50,585 bases of DNA from Triparma columacea (Eukaryota; Sar; Bolidophyceae; Parmales; Triparmaceae). The notes below the pieces were generated by a model. The model was not told the DNA's origin. It did no database searches and saw only the letters and a program-made list of their open reading frames with translations. Where the stretch lies: the NCBI GenBank assembly GCA_030267965.1, contig BRYA01000093.1, forward strand, positions 5,921 to 56,505. Reading direction: 5' to 3'. Shown piece after piece: positions 22,296 through 32,113 of this stretch. Every line of letters begins with the position of its first letter. The first letter of the stretch is position 1. The translations under genes were made by a program, and so were the position numbers.

Positions 22296-23037
22296 TCTTC
22301 TTGAACTGAAACAATTTTGACCACCAAAACACTGGTGGCGACGGAAGCAGAATCTTCAGAACACGAATCTGTCGAATCTTGGGATTAAGGATCGATTCTG
22401 AGCTTAAAATTAGTGACGGGGGGATAGGGGGAGGTTTTAATGCATTAACGAGGGATAACGGGGGAGTAAGGATGCCATTGGAATACTGCGCGGGTTTGGA
22501 GCGTTCAGGGGGTCCCTCCCAATGTATATTATGGAGTCAAGGTTGAAGGGAGGGGTGGATGGAGGGGTGACGGGTAGTCAAGAGGGAAAGTGGGGCGGTA
22601 CTAAGTTTGGGGTGATAGAGGCGGCGGGATGGGGAGTGAATGAGGGGGCCGTAGGATTAGAAAAGGGAAAAGAAGGACGGGAGTTGCAGGACACGTCTTT
22701 CTCGGGGGGAGATGGTAAAATATGCCGCGCGCTTGCTATTTTCAAAGCGGGCATCCGATTTTGAAGCGTCAGGACAGAGGCGTTCAGATGGAGAAGAGGC
22801 GGGGGGATCGGCTGTTGGGAGTGTTTAGGGGGGTGTTAGGGGGGGTTGGGAGGGCAAGAAGCTGATCGCGTCCCTTCATTTTGGGATATGTAGTGGTGTG
22901 AAAAGTAGCAATTAAGCATAAAAAGAAAGGACCCGTGAGCTGTTTAGGTTGGATTTTTTCTTCTCTCTAACCCTCTCTGAGGTCAGCATTTCAATCCAAT
23001 CTTAGATCCTTTGTCCATTAAACAACAAACTAGTCAG
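22296..23037. promoter_or_regulatory. Long divergent intergenic region
   Basis: 742 bp between the start codons of the SLC34 gene and the secreted hydrolase gene. Strongly G-rich on the plus strand from 22415 to 22860. No gene with family features; it should hold both promoters. Confidence 0.5.
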
Positions 23038-24970
23038 ATGAGGTTCTCCCTATTGTTTCTCATAACTGCCGTTGCTGCTTGGGACGACGTCATCCTCTCC
23101 CCCCCCGCTGATAAGACTGGCGACCCTGCGGTGTTGTACTTCGCTCAGGGTGAGTTATTGCTGAGAACCCTTGTCCCCCTTGGTGCCAACTAACCCCTCC
23201 TTCTTTGCCTATTTTAGGTGCTGACATTAGGACCGATCAGTACACTAGCATACTAGCAGACCTTCAGGAGAAGGTAGACTTTCCTCTGTGGGTCGGAATC
23301 CCTCAGTGCCCTGCTAATGTGGCTGCAATTCCCTTTGGACTCAAAAATGGAATCGAGAGGGTTGGAAAGAGCATGGTGGAGCAGGTGAGTGGGGCGTTAC
23401 TGGCCAGCTTAGGAGTGGAAGGATGAATTATGCTGAGATCCCAGAGGGCGAGCACTCCCCCCCCTCCCCCAAGACACCTAACCCCCCCCCCCCCCCTTGA
23501 ATCGTACCACAGGGCATGCCTGAGCCCTCCAAGACCTTCTTCTCGGGCCACTCTCTCGGAGGGGCCATGATGCCCGACTATGTTGCCGACAACGTTGCCG
23601 ACACCGCCGATGCCATGGTCCTCCTGGGAAGCTTCATCACCAGGAAGTACAAGACTGGGAAGACTGAGGAGGGGAGGCCCCAGGTCGAGTTTCCTGTCCC
23701 CACATTAACTGTGGGAGGGGAGCTTGATGGCCTCTGCCGCGTCTCGAGGATCACTGAGGCCCTGTACACTCAGATCACCTTCCACGAGGACCCTGAGGGT
23801 GCTAAGGACGTCATGCCTGTGGTGGTCATAGAGGGCATGAACCACATGCAGTTCGCTAGCGGGGAGCCCCCCAGCTTTGTCAAGAACAACGACATCAAGT
23901 CCGAGCTCGAGGAGGAGGAGGCCCACCTCGCCGTCGTCTCGGATGTCTCCGCCTTCCTCAACGGCATCTACTCCGGCACCCCCTCGGAGGTCATCAGAAA
24001 CAGGGTCGAGGAGTCCACCAAATTCGTCAAGCCCATCACCGACGCTTTGCTTATCGAAGGTTACGAGCAGTTCCTCCCCCCTTGCTTCTGCGAGACAGAA
24101 GATGAGTACGGCGGTCTCCAGTACGGTACCTGTGAGTCCACTCCTACTTGCAATGGTGGCGTCAGGTGGACAGGGGAATACAGCCAGAAGATCATGGCGG
24201 GTTTGGATACTGAGGAGGCGGTCGCCGGGCTCAAGATTAACGCTGTCGACTCGATCCATTTGGTGACGGAGGAGAAGCCCAGCTGCCACCTTCCCCACAT
24301 CCACGGCAATGAGGAGGACAACGCCAACCCAGGGGCCGGCGACACCCCTCCCCTTTGCGAGAGCCCTTCCGGGTGCATTCTTGAGGTGACCACCGTGACT
24401 CAGCCCATCTACGAGAACAGTGGGGAGGTCGACATCTGGAGGGCCCACTTCTCCGTGCCCTGGATTGACACTGGGTACTTGCCGATCACCGCCAACGAGC
24501 TCAAGACGAAGATCAAGAGCAGGCAGGCGATCTGGGAGGCTGCAGGCCTGAAGAACGTTAGCTACGTTGAGACTGACGGTTTCCCCAAGGACGGGGGAAG
24601 CGGAGATAGGTGCGGGGAGATCAACCAGGCTGCCATCGACTGGGCTCTAAGTATGCTCCCCGAGAAGTCCAGGGAGAGGTACGAGCAGTATGGTCAGAAG
24701 CTCACAGTGGGTCCGGATATTGGGACCTGCGCAGCGGGGCCTTGCTGGATCTGGGACCCTTTGAGGTTCAAGAAGGACAACGATGCCAATGTTGTCAACG
24801 TGCAGAGCGTGGGCTTCCCCAGTGAGAACAAGAACAAGTACCCTTGCGGGGAGGGAAAGCTCCTGCCTTGCAGCGCGGGCTTCCACTACTGCAAGCTGCT
24901 GAGCCCGGCGAGAGCCCTGGAGTGGATGATGGTCGACGGGCTCAAGAATGTTCTAGGTCTCAACAAGTAA
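23038..24970 (+). CDS. Secreted alpha/beta-hydrolase (lipase/esterase-like)
   Basis: Three exons, 23038-23149, 23218-23384 and 23513-24970, give 578 aa with matching phases. The N-terminus MRFSLLFLITAVAAWDD is a signal peptide. Exon 3 opens with the nucleophile elbow FFSGHSLGGAMM (Ser about residue 107). Plausible acid and His are Asp165 in VGGELDGLC and His204 in EGMNHMQFA, the right order for the fold. The half beyond residue 300 has many Cys in pairs (PPCFCETE, CESPSGC) and may be a separate extracellular domain; I do not recognise it. Substrate unknown: lipase, esterase and chlorophyllase-like enzymes share this core. Intron 2 contains a run of 15 C at 23482-23496. Confidence 0.82.
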
Positions 24971-25751
24971 GTGAGGGAAGAAGTGAACAGGAAGTGGATG
25001 GGTGGGAGATAGAGGAAGGAGGGGAAATTTAGGATGTGCACGCACGAGCTGGCACAAAATAGTGAGCCGAAACTGCACCCCGCTGTTTACTTGGTTGTGG
25101 TTGGATGAGAGGGAACCATGCTATGAAGGTACACAACGGGGAAATGCATTTGAAAGGCGCGGTTGGGAAGGTGTAGAAAATATAACAGAGCACGACGAGG
25201 CGACGGAATTCCAAATAAACATGAGATTCGTTGCCACGGAAACTTCATTTTGTTATGATGGGTCTAAGGTTTGGGTCTGCATGATGGTGTTCTTTTCCAT
25301 GGTTTTCCTTGACAATCCAATCTTCCAAAATACAAGAAAGTTCCCTTTGGTGAGTCGTATCGATTTTCGCAATTCGCCAGCGGACTATTGGACTCTTGAA
25401 TGGGCGTATGAGTCACTATTATCGCTTGAATTGTCCGCAATCCTTATTTTCAGGCATGCCAAACACCAACAGTTCACGATATCAGCACCAATCCATTCTC
25501 TCTACACTACATTATCTACGTCTCTACCACTTTGTGGTTTCAATATTGACATTTTTTCTAATACGCAGAACAATTCGCTTTCTGGCTCTATTTTATGAGC
25601 AAAATATCTCACTGCATCAATCCGTTTGTCGCACCCCCCAGATTTCTGATATTCATCAACGTCAAATTAGAATACCATTGCCACGCTACGCTTAACAATA
25701 GCACTGGCCAACCGCACTTCCCAACCGCACTTCCCATACACCTAAATAATC
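24971..25751. other. Intergenic
   Basis: 781 bp between the hydrolase stop and the PhyH-type gene. Frames of 60-200 codons exist but lack good starts, signal features or recognisable families, so I annotate no gene. Confidence 0.5.
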
Positions 25752-27080
25752 ATGTCCCTCCTGAGGGTGCATTCCATATCCAGCAGATGTGTCACTAGAT
25801 CTGGCCTTGCACCTGCTTTCACTCTTTCTACAATCCAGGCAACACTGCCAACAAAACCCCACCGGCGCATGTTCAGCGAAGACCACCGTTCCCCACAGCA
25901 CGGCCTCAAGCTTCAGCCCTCCCAGTCCCGTGTCTCCTCCTTCTTTCCATTGTCCTCAGATGCCACCTTCAGCACCGACTACCCACTGAGCGAGGGCAAC
26001 CTCTCCAACATTGTGGTGTACTCGGGGGACACACTGAGGGATATGCTGGGCGACAGGAAGCTCAAGAGCACTGACGACAAGTTCAATGAGCTCGCCAGCG
26101 AGTTCACAAGGGTCCTGGACAAGGGCCCGGGGGTTCTGGTCATCAAGAACTGCTTCGACGATCACAGTCTCCTAGACAAAGTCACAACCGCTTTCGAGGG
26201 CATAATAACTGAGGAGAAAGAGAGCAAGGTCGCTGGGGACCATTTCTCTGGGGCAGGCAACAACTCCAGGATCTGGAACGCCCAGGAGAAGCTGGCCGTC
26301 GTTGCCCCTGAGCTCTACGTGCCCTACTACAACAACAAGCTCCTCTCGGCTGTCAGCCTCGCGTGGCTGGGGCCATACTACCAAATGACCAGCCAGGTAA
26401 ACTCTAGTCACCCAGGTTCCGCTGCCCAGGATCCCCACTGCGATTACCACCTCGGTTTCCGGTCCGACGAGCAGGTCATTGAGTACCCCAACCACGTCCA
26501 CACCATGTCCCAGTACCTAACCCTCCAGGGCGCCATCGCTCACGTCGACATGCCCATCGAGTCAGGGCCAACCACCTTCCTACCTTACAGCCAGAACTTT
26601 GAGCGAAACTACCTTACGTGGAGGGACGAGAAGTTCAAGGAGTACTACAAGCAGAGACACTGCCAGCTCCCTCTTGACAAGGGGGACGCGGTGTTCTTCA
26701 ACCCCGGGCTTATCCACGCAGCCGGGGACAACCTTAGCGAGAACGTTGATAGGACGGCGAATCTCGTCCAGGTCAACTCATGCTTTGGCCTGCCCATGGA
26801 GACCGTCGACCGCAAGAGGGCCACCCTCGCGGTTTACAACGAGCTCCTCCGGACCACGAACGAGGTCGGCCACGGCGACCCTAGCTGCGTCCGGGCCTGC
26901 CTGATGAGCACGGCCATGGGCAATTCGTTCCCCACGAACCTGGACAGGGACGTACCGCAGGGGAGCAACCCGCCACCGAGCATGTTCGACAGGGTTTACG
27001 AGGGACTTATGATGAAGTGGGATGTAGAGGAAATGAGGAAGAACTTGGACGAACATGAGAGACTTAGGGTCACACACTGA
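25752..27080 (+). CDS. Phytanoyl-CoA dioxygenase (PhyH) family protein, probably organellar
   Basis: Intronless, 442 aa, ATG at 25752. It has the 2-oxoglutarate/Fe(II) double-stranded beta-helix triad: His229 and Asp231 in DPHCDYH, and distal His322 in FFNPGLIHAAGDN. A conserved Arg about 12 residues on (NVDRTANLV) would bind 2-oxoglutarate. The first 45 residues are rich in Ser, Arg and Thr with few acids (MSLLRVHSISSRCVTRSG), as in a mitochondrial presequence. The family hydroxylates lipids and small molecules; the substrate cannot be told. A second, quite different PhyH-type gene lies at 38093-39533. Confidence 0.85.
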   Translation: MSLLRVHSISSRCVTRSGLAPAFTLSTIQATLPTKPHRRMFSEDHRSPQHGLKLQPSQSRVSSFFPLSSDATFSTDYPLSEGNLSNIVVYSGDTLRDMLGDRKLKSTDDKFNELASEFTRVLDKGPGVLVIKNCFDDHSLLDKVTTAFEGIITEEKESKVAGDHFSGAGNNSRIWNAQEKLAVVAPELYVPYYNNKLLSAVSLAWLGPYYQMTSQVNSSHPGSAAQDPHCDYHLGFRSDEQVIEYPNHVHTMSQYLTLQGAIAHVDMPIESGPTTFLPYSQNFERNYLTWRDEKFKEYYKQRHCQLPLDKGDAVFFNPGLIHAAGDNLSENVDRTANLVQVNSCFGLPMETVDRKRATLAVYNELLRTTNEVGHGDPSCVRACLMSTAMGNSFPTNLDRDVPQGSNPPPSMFDRVYEGLMMKWDVEEMRKNLDEHERLRVTH

Positions 27081-27372
27081 GGGGTTGGGGGGAGGTGGAA
27101 AGGGAAGGAGCAAAGAGGATGGAATTTGTGCGATTAAAATAGGATAGATGAGTACAAATAATGCTCATTAGAAATTCAGACGGATATTTTGTTAAACCCT
27201 ATCCCCCTTACTCATCTCTACCATTTTCCCCTGACTGAATTGGACCAAGAAGGTTTACCAAGGTGGGAGCTTTTTGGGAAGGATAGAAGGGCTGACAAAA
27301 CTCGGGTAAGTACATCGTCGCTAATTTGAAAAATTCTACCTTGCTGTTTATAACGCAAATTACAACAACGAG

Positions 27373-27520
27373 TTACAGAAACTCCAGAATTACTCTCCAC
27401 AAAACTTTCGGGATCTTCTCACGTGCCGGAGTTACCCTTAGCGCGGGTGCTTCAACTCCGTCCAGTCTCTTCCTCTTCAGCCTAGCCGATCTCCTGGGTG
27501 GATCCTCCACGTGATCCCAC
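27373..27520 (-). other. Copy of BspA-LRR C-terminal tail: possible last exon or relic
   Basis: Read on the minus strand, 49 codons from WDHVEDPPRRSARLKRKR to EKIPKVLWRVILEFL and TAA are nearly the same as the C-terminus of the LRR protein at 29184-31973. Differences include several synonymous changes and one in-frame codon insertion, with no frameshift. Similarity stops abruptly just upstream of the Trp codon. The upstream gene (27556-27915) ends TCC TGG TGA. A GTGAGC donor inside TGG (after 27560) and a TAG acceptor before 27520 would remove 39 nt and join the frames as one 167-aa protein. Either it is the real last exon of that gene or a decayed LRR copy in its 3' UTR. The intact frame favours the exon; the very short intron argues against it. 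Confidence 0.6.
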
Positions 27521-27555
27521 CTAGCCCTCCCCTAATCCCAGCCGCGTCGGGGCGC

Positions 27556-27915
27556 TCACCAGGACATCTCATCGCTCTTGCGCGGCGCGTGTGTGTGGTA
27601 GTAACACTGCGGGCAGTCGCACCCCCCGCAGTGCCCCGACGGAGTGTACCAGCAGCAGCACTTTACTTTATGCGGGTGCGCGATCTCGCACTCGAAGGTC
27701 AAGACGCCGCCGGCCTTGCGGTACTCGTCCATCTTTGAATCCCACTCGTCCTCGGAGAGGGAGGCGCGGTCGAGAGCCTTCATCAAATTGTACGCTGAGA
27801 CGGCGGCGTCGAAGTTCCTCTTCCAGGCGGGAGGGTTTGCATTCTTCTCCTTCGCACGAGCTTTGGACGCGGCCTTCGCGATGGCCTTGTTCTTGGCAGT
27901 GGTTTTCTTGGGCAT
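27556..27915 (-). CDS. Small Lys-rich protein with Cys/His cluster
   Basis: 119 aa, ATG at 27915, TGA at 27556-27558. The N-terminal 30 residues are very basic and Ala-rich (MPKKTTAKNKAIAKAASKAR), like a nuclear or nucleic-acid-binding tail. The C-terminal 50 residues hold a Cys/His cluster (FECEIAHPHKVKCCCWYT, CGGCDCPQCYYHTHAP) that could bind zinc. No known family is recognised. Its 5' flank (27997-28174) is a copy of the flank shared by the two LRR genes. Its C-terminus may continue through a 39-nt intron into the LRR-type tail at 27373-27520, making a 167-aa product. Confidence 0.68.
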   Translation of the reverse strand: MPKKTTAKNKAIAKAASKARAKEKNANPPAWKRNFDAAVSAYNLMKALDRASLSEDEWDSKMDEYRKAGGVLTFECEIAHPHKVKCCCWYTPSGHCGGCDCPQCYYHTHAPRKSDEMSW

Positions 27916-27996
27916 CTAGGTGGGGAGCGGGTGGGCAGAGTTTGGGAAAGCAGGAATCAGGATTTTGCTGAACAGTTTAGATGACGGATGTGACGG

Positions 27997-28174
27997 TATT
28001 ATCTCGTCTATGAGAAAAAATCCAAACCCATTGAACACTCAGTCTCGACCGCGATTGAAGAGGGGAAATAACTTGAACTTGACGTGAATAGGAAATTATA
28101 AACATCGATAGGACAAAATACAACTAGTAAAAGCCTTGAAAAAGTGTTATCATTGTCATTGTTATCCGCCTTAC
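27997..28174 (-). repeat. Shared 5' flank element, copy A
   Basis: About 178 bp clearly similar to 32241-32421 and 33983-34120. Common blocks on the plus strand include TATTATCTCGTCTATGAG, GATTGAAGAGGGGAAATAAC, TTGACGTGAATAGGA and GACAAAATACAACTAG. Copies A and B continue to TCATTGTCATTGTT. It lies 81 bp upstream of the minus-strand start at 27915 and 120 bp upstream of the plus-strand start at 28295. Confidence 0.85.
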
Positions 28175-28294
28175 ATAAATTTCAAAGCTATTTTGTTCAG
28201 TTCCTTTGCTTCGATCGAAAAAGGAAGGGTTCCCCAGATGAAGGACACGTCGGATTCAGTTTAGATTCTGAATCGAGTAAGCAAGACCAGGAAC

Positions 28295-28999
28295 ATGCAG
28301 ATCCGCTCCCTTCCGCTACTAATCCACTTGTCATTGCTATCCAGTGCGCTCGCGTACTGCACATCCGATGAAAGTCGAATTGAGAGTATAGCAAGAGCCG
28401 ATTCTATCGGCAACCGGCCTGATGGAAGGTGCTATGCTCATGTGTGCGACTACATCAACCAGGCCGGGTTCGGCGGAATTGACGTTAATCAATTCTACAA
28501 CACCATTCCGCCCGCGTACTGGCCCGAGGCTCATGACTTTGCAGATTACCTGAACCAGGGAAGCAACGCTGCGGATCTTTGCCTTGAGAACATCCAGGCG
28601 AGTGTGTCCAACAACCCTTACAAGGCGCCCAAGGGTACCATCGTCGTCGTTCGCGCGGGAACGCCGGGAACCTCGCACCCTACTGCCGGTGACATTGCGA
28701 TTTCTTCAGGCGGAGGTCAGTTCTGGAACGGAGGAGAGATGGGCTACGGGGGGTCCTCTAACTTCCCCCCCTCCAACGACTACGTGCTCGGGATTTACGC
28801 CCCCACCTCCTGCTGCGGCTCCTGCTCCGGCGGGGGGGGCTGCGGGGAAGCGTGCGCGAACTGCATAGAGAACGGAGGCGGCAAGGCATGCGCTGACGGG
28901 GCTTGCCAAGGGTGCAGCAAGGAATGCACGGACTGCATCAAGGGCGGGGGGGGCAAGGCCTGCGAAGACCGCTGCGTTACGCTCGCGATGGAGGTTTAA
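28295..28999 (+). CDS. Secreted NlpC/P60- or CHAP-like protein with Cys/Gly-rich tail
   Basis: Intronless, 234 aa, ATG at 28295. A signal peptide (MQIRSLPLLIHLSLLSSALA) ends at about residue 20. The domain at 40-167 has a Cys in DGRCYAHVCDYI (Cys46), a His in GTSHPTAGDIAI (His128) and the pattern GGQFWNGGEMGYGG. The order Cys-His and the GDIAI strand resemble NlpC/P60 or CHAP amidase/peptidase folds, which cut peptidoglycan or peptides. From residue 168 the tail is Cys/Gly-rich, with a partly repeated unit around GGGKACADGACQGC and GGGGKACEDRC. Few eukaryotes carry such domains and the gene has no intron, so acquisition from bacteria is possible. Fold assignment is tentative. Confidence 0.72.
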   Translation: MQIRSLPLLIHLSLLSSALAYCTSDESRIESIARADSIGNRPDGRCYAHVCDYINQAGFGGIDVNQFYNTIPPAYWPEAHDFADYLNQGSNAADLCLENIQASVSNNPYKAPKGTIVVVRAGTPGTSHPTAGDIAISSGGGQFWNGGEMGYGGSSNFPPSNDYVLGIYAPTSCCGSCSGGGGCGEACANCIENGGGKACADGACQGCSKECTDCIKGGGGKACEDRCVTLAMEV

Positions 29000-29183
29000 T
29001 AGAGGGTTGTTGGTGGGAGTACAGAGTGATAAAATTAGGGAATAAGCGTATTTTTCAAATCAGATAAAACAATTGAACGATTGATTGAACATCATTAAAG
29101 TATAATCATCTAGTATTATGATCCGATTGTTTCACTCCTGTCTGACTATACTTGGAAAAAGGGTAACGTTCGACAACAAAGAG

Positions 29184-31973
29184 TTACAGAAACTCCAGAA
29201 TGACTCTCCACAAAACTTTCGGGATCTTCTCACGTGCCTCACTTGCCCTTAGCGCTGGAGCTTCAACGCCGTCAGTTCGCTTCCGCTTCCTAGCCAATCT
29301 CCTGGGTGGGTTCTCCACGTGATCCCAGGTTCCCTTAAGGCACAGTAGAGCGTTGACGCGTTCACGTATGCGGTGCCACCTAGAATGGAGGAGGTCTTCG
29401 ACGGTCGACATATTTTGATCAGCTGCAGCAGCGATTAGGGCGGTGCAGCCCCAGAAGCAGTCTTCACCGATGGAAACGGCAGGAGATAGAATGAGTTTCG
29501 TCAAGGCGGAGCATCCGTGGAAGGCGTCTTCGCCAATCGTCATCACTCCGTCAGGGATTGTGATGGCCGTGAGGGAGGAGCATTCGAAGAAGGCGCCATC
29601 GCCAATTGTCGTCACTCCGTCCGGGATTGTGATGGCTGCGAGGGAGGAGCATCCTTGGAAAGCGCGTTCGCAAATCGACGTCACTCCGTCTGGGATTGTG
29701 ATAGCTGCGAGGGAGGAGCATCCCCAGAAGGCACCCATGTCAATCGTTGTCACTGACTCCGGAATTGTGATGGCTGCGAGGGAGAAGCAATCTGCGAAGG
29801 CGCGTTTGCCAATCGTTGTCACTCCGTCCGGGATTGTGATGGCCGTGAGGGAGCGGCATCCATCGAAGGAACTCTCGCTAATCATCGTCACTCCGTCCGG
29901 GATGGTGATAGCCGTGAGGGAGGAGCATCCGTAGAAGGTTTTATCGCCAATCGTCGTCACTGAGTCCGGGATTGTGATGGCCGTGAGGGAGGAGCATTCT
30001 TGAAAGGCCCAGTTGCCAATCGTCGTCACTCCATCCGAGATTGTGATGGCTGCGAGGGAGGAGCATCCAAGGAAGGTGGCACGGCCAGTTGTCGTCACTG
30101 AGTCCGGGATTGTAATGGCTGCGAGGGAGGAGCAGCTCTTGAAGGCGGCATCGCCAATCGTTGTCACAGAGTTTGGGATGTTGATGGCTGCGAGGGAGGA
30201 GCATTCGCAGAAGGCGAAGTAGCCAATCGTTGTCACTCCTACCGGGATGGTGATGGCCGTGAGGGAGGAGCATCCGTAGAAGGTGCGGTCACTAATTGTC
30301 TTCACTCCATCTGGGATGGTAATAGCCGTGAGGGAGGAGCATCCGGCGAAGGCGTCTTCGCCAATCGTAGTAACTCCGTCCGGGATGGTGATGGCCGTGA
30401 GGGAGGAACAGGCTTGGAAGGCACCCTTACTAATCATCGTCACTCCGTCCGGGATGGTGATGGCCGTGAGGGAGGAGCAGGCTTGGAAGGCACCCTTACT
30501 AATCATCGTCACTCCGTCCGGGATGGTGATGGCTGTGAGGGAGGAGCATTCATTGAAGGCGTAATCACCAATTGTTGTCACTGAGTCTGGGATGGTGATG
30601 GACGTCAGGGAGGAGCATTCGAAGAAGGCACCTTTGCCAATCGTTATCACTCCGTCCGGGATTGTGATGGCCATGAGGGAGGAGCATCTGTAGAAGGTGT
30701 CTTCACCAATCATCGTTACTCCGTCCGGGATGGTGATAGCTGTGAGGGAGGAGCATTTGAAGAAGGCGCGTTCACCAATTGTCGTCACTCCGTCAGGGAT
30801 GTTGATGGTTGCAAGGGATGAGCAACTTATGAAGGCGCGTTCACCAATTGTCGTCACTGAGTCCGGGATTGTGATGGCCGCGAGGGAGGAGCATGCGCAG
30901 AAGGCGTGATTGCCAATCGACGTCACTCCGTCCAAAATTATGATAGCTGCGAGGGAGGAGCATCTATTGAAGGCGTCTTCGCCAATTGTCGTCACTCCGT
31001 CTGGGATTGTGATGGCTGCGAGGGAGGAGCATTCGTAGAAGGCGCCATCGCCAATCGTCGTCACTGTGTCCGGGATTGTGATGGCTGCGAGGGATGAGCA
31101 TCCGTAGAAGGCATTAACGCCAATCGTCGTCACTCCGTCCGGGATTGTGATGGCTGCGAGGGAGGAGCATCCGCAGAAGGCGTCTTCGCCAATCGTCATC
31201 ACTCTGTCCGGAATTGTGATGGCCGTGAGGGAGGAGCATTCGTAGAAGGCGCCATCGCCAATTGTCGTCACTCCGTCCGAGATTGTGATGGCCGTGAGGG
31301 AGGAGCATCCAGAAAAGGCGCATTCGCCAATAATCGTCACTCCGTCCGGGATTGTGATGGCTGAGAGGGAGGAGCATCCAGTGAAGGTGTATTCGCCAAT
31401 TATCGTTACTCCGTCTGGGATGGTGATGGCCGTGAGGGAGGAGCATCCCCAGAAGGCGTTATCGCCAATCGTTGTCACTCCGTCCGGGATGGTGATGGCC
31501 GTGAGGGAGGAGCATTCTTGGAAGGCGGCCTCGCCAATTATTGTCACTCCATCCGGGATGCTGATGGCCGTGAGGGAGGAGCATTCAGAGAAGGCGTAAT
31601 CACCAATTGTTGTCACTGAGTCTGGGATGGTGATGGACGTGAGGGAGGAGCATCCGTAGAAGGCATTAACGCAAATTGTTGTCACTCCGTCCGGGATGGT
31701 GATGGCTGTGAGGGAGGAGCATCCCGAGAATGCGGAATAGCCAATCGATGTCACTCCATCTGGGATGGTGATGGCCGTGAGGGAGGAGCATCCCCTGAAA
31801 GCGCGAACGCCAATTGTCGTCACTCCAATTGGGATGGTGATGGCTGCGAGGGAGGAGCATCCCCTGAAGGCGTCCTCGCCAATTGTCGTCACTTCTTGTG
31901 CAAAAGTCACTTCTGTGAGTTCACTATTGTATCTGAAGCTCCCTATGCCATAGTATACAGCTGTTTTGGTCAT
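29184..31973 (-). CDS. BspA-type leucine-rich repeat protein (about 36 repeats)
   Basis: Intronless, 929 aa, first ATG at 31973; the frame is open about 40 nt further upstream. After about 20 residues come some 36 units of 23 residues with consensus LTAITIPDGVTTIGEDAFxGCSS, the BspA/Treponema-type LRR found on surface and signalling proteins. The last unit is degenerate and runs into TALIAAAADQNMSTVEDLLH, a basic helix (WHRIRERV), a Pro/Arg/Lys-rich stretch (PPRRLARKRKRTDG) and a hydrophobic end (KVLWRVILEFL). No signal peptide or membrane segment is seen, so it is probably intracellular; the basic patch could be a nuclear signal. Two adjacent units (30411-30479, 30480-30548) differ at one base. 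Ligand unknown. Confidence 0.88.
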   Translation of the reverse strand: MTKTAVYYGIGSFRYNSELTEVTFAQEVTTIGEDAFRGCSSLAAITIPIGVTTIGVRAFRGCSSLTAITIPDGVTSIGYSAFSGCSSLTAITIPDGVTTICVNAFYGCSSLTSITIPDSVTTIGDYAFSECSSLTAISIPDGVTIIGEAAFQECSSLTAITIPDGVTTIGDNAFWGCSSLTAITIPDGVTIIGEYTFTGCSSLSAITIPDGVTIIGECAFSGCSSLTAITISDGVTTIGDGAFYECSSLTAITIPDRVMTIGEDAFCGCSSLAAITIPDGVTTIGVNAFYGCSSLAAITIPDTVTTIGDGAFYECSSLAAITIPDGVTTIGEDAFNRCSSLAAIIILDGVTSIGNHAFCACSSLAAITIPDSVTTIGERAFISCSSLATINIPDGVTTIGERAFFKCSSLTAITIPDGVTMIGEDTFYRCSSLMAITIPDGVITIGKGAFFECSSLTSITIPDSVTTIGDYAFNECSSLTAITIPDGVTMISKGAFQACSSLTAITIPDGVTMISKGAFQACSSLTAITIPDGVTTIGEDAFAGCSSLTAITIPDGVKTISDRTFYGCSSLTAITIPVGVTTIGYFAFCECSSLAAINIPNSVTTIGDAAFKSCSSLAAITIPDSVTTTGRATFLGCSSLAAITISDGVTTIGNWAFQECSSLTAITIPDSVTTIGDKTFYGCSSLTAITIPDGVTMISESSFDGCRSLTAITIPDGVTTIGKRAFADCFSLAAITIPESVTTIDMGAFWGCSSLAAITIPDGVTSICERAFQGCSSLAAITIPDGVTTIGDGAFFECSSLTAITIPDGVMTIGEDAFHGCSALTKLILSPAVSIGEDCFWGCTALIAAAADQNMSTVEDLLHSRWHRIRERVNALLCLKGTWDHVENPPRRLARKRKRTDGVEAPALRASEAREKIPKVLWRVILEFL
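29465..31915 (-). repeat. Coding 69-bp tandem repeat array
   Basis: The LRR units form a coding minisatellite of about 36 copies with a 69-bp period. The 30411-30479 and 30480-30548 copies are 68/69 identical. Units near 30541-30610 and 31570-31640 (both with the SITIPDSVTTIGDYAF version) are also close, which points to unequal exchange or conversion at a distance. Confidence 0.9.
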
Positions 31974-32113
31974 TTGGGGAAGGGGAGAGTCCTGGGATCG
32001 AGAGGATCTTTTCACCCGTCTTTTCGTTAACAGTTGAGAGCCTAAACTATTTAAACTATTCTCTACGATTTCCTACATTATTGACGGGATAGCAGGGTTA
32101 GTGTGGTGTGATT
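31974..32113 (-). repeat. Shared LRR leader/5' UTR, copy B
   Basis: Sequence just upstream of the large LRR gene that matches 33843-33978 upstream of the smaller one, with blocks GAGAGGATCTTTTCACCCGT, GCCTAAACTATTT and ACATTATTGACGGGATA. In copy B about 125 bp separate it from the 32241-32421 element; in copy C the two abut. Confidence 0.8.

Noticed and set aside
25002..25598. 198-codon plus-strand frame after the hydrolase
   Set aside because: Starts without a good ATG, low-complexity composition changes along it, no motif or splice support.
29465..31915. Regular repeats that could look like a CRISPR array
   Set aside because: Units are 69 bp with no separate unique spacers, they encode LRRs in frame, and the genome is eukaryotic.
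29443..31953. Many plus-strand frames of 60-160 codons opposite the large LRR gene
   Set aside because: They arise because the 69-bp period keeps all units in the same antisense frame; the translations are the same repeated non-protein-like phrase. The minus strand has the BspA pattern.
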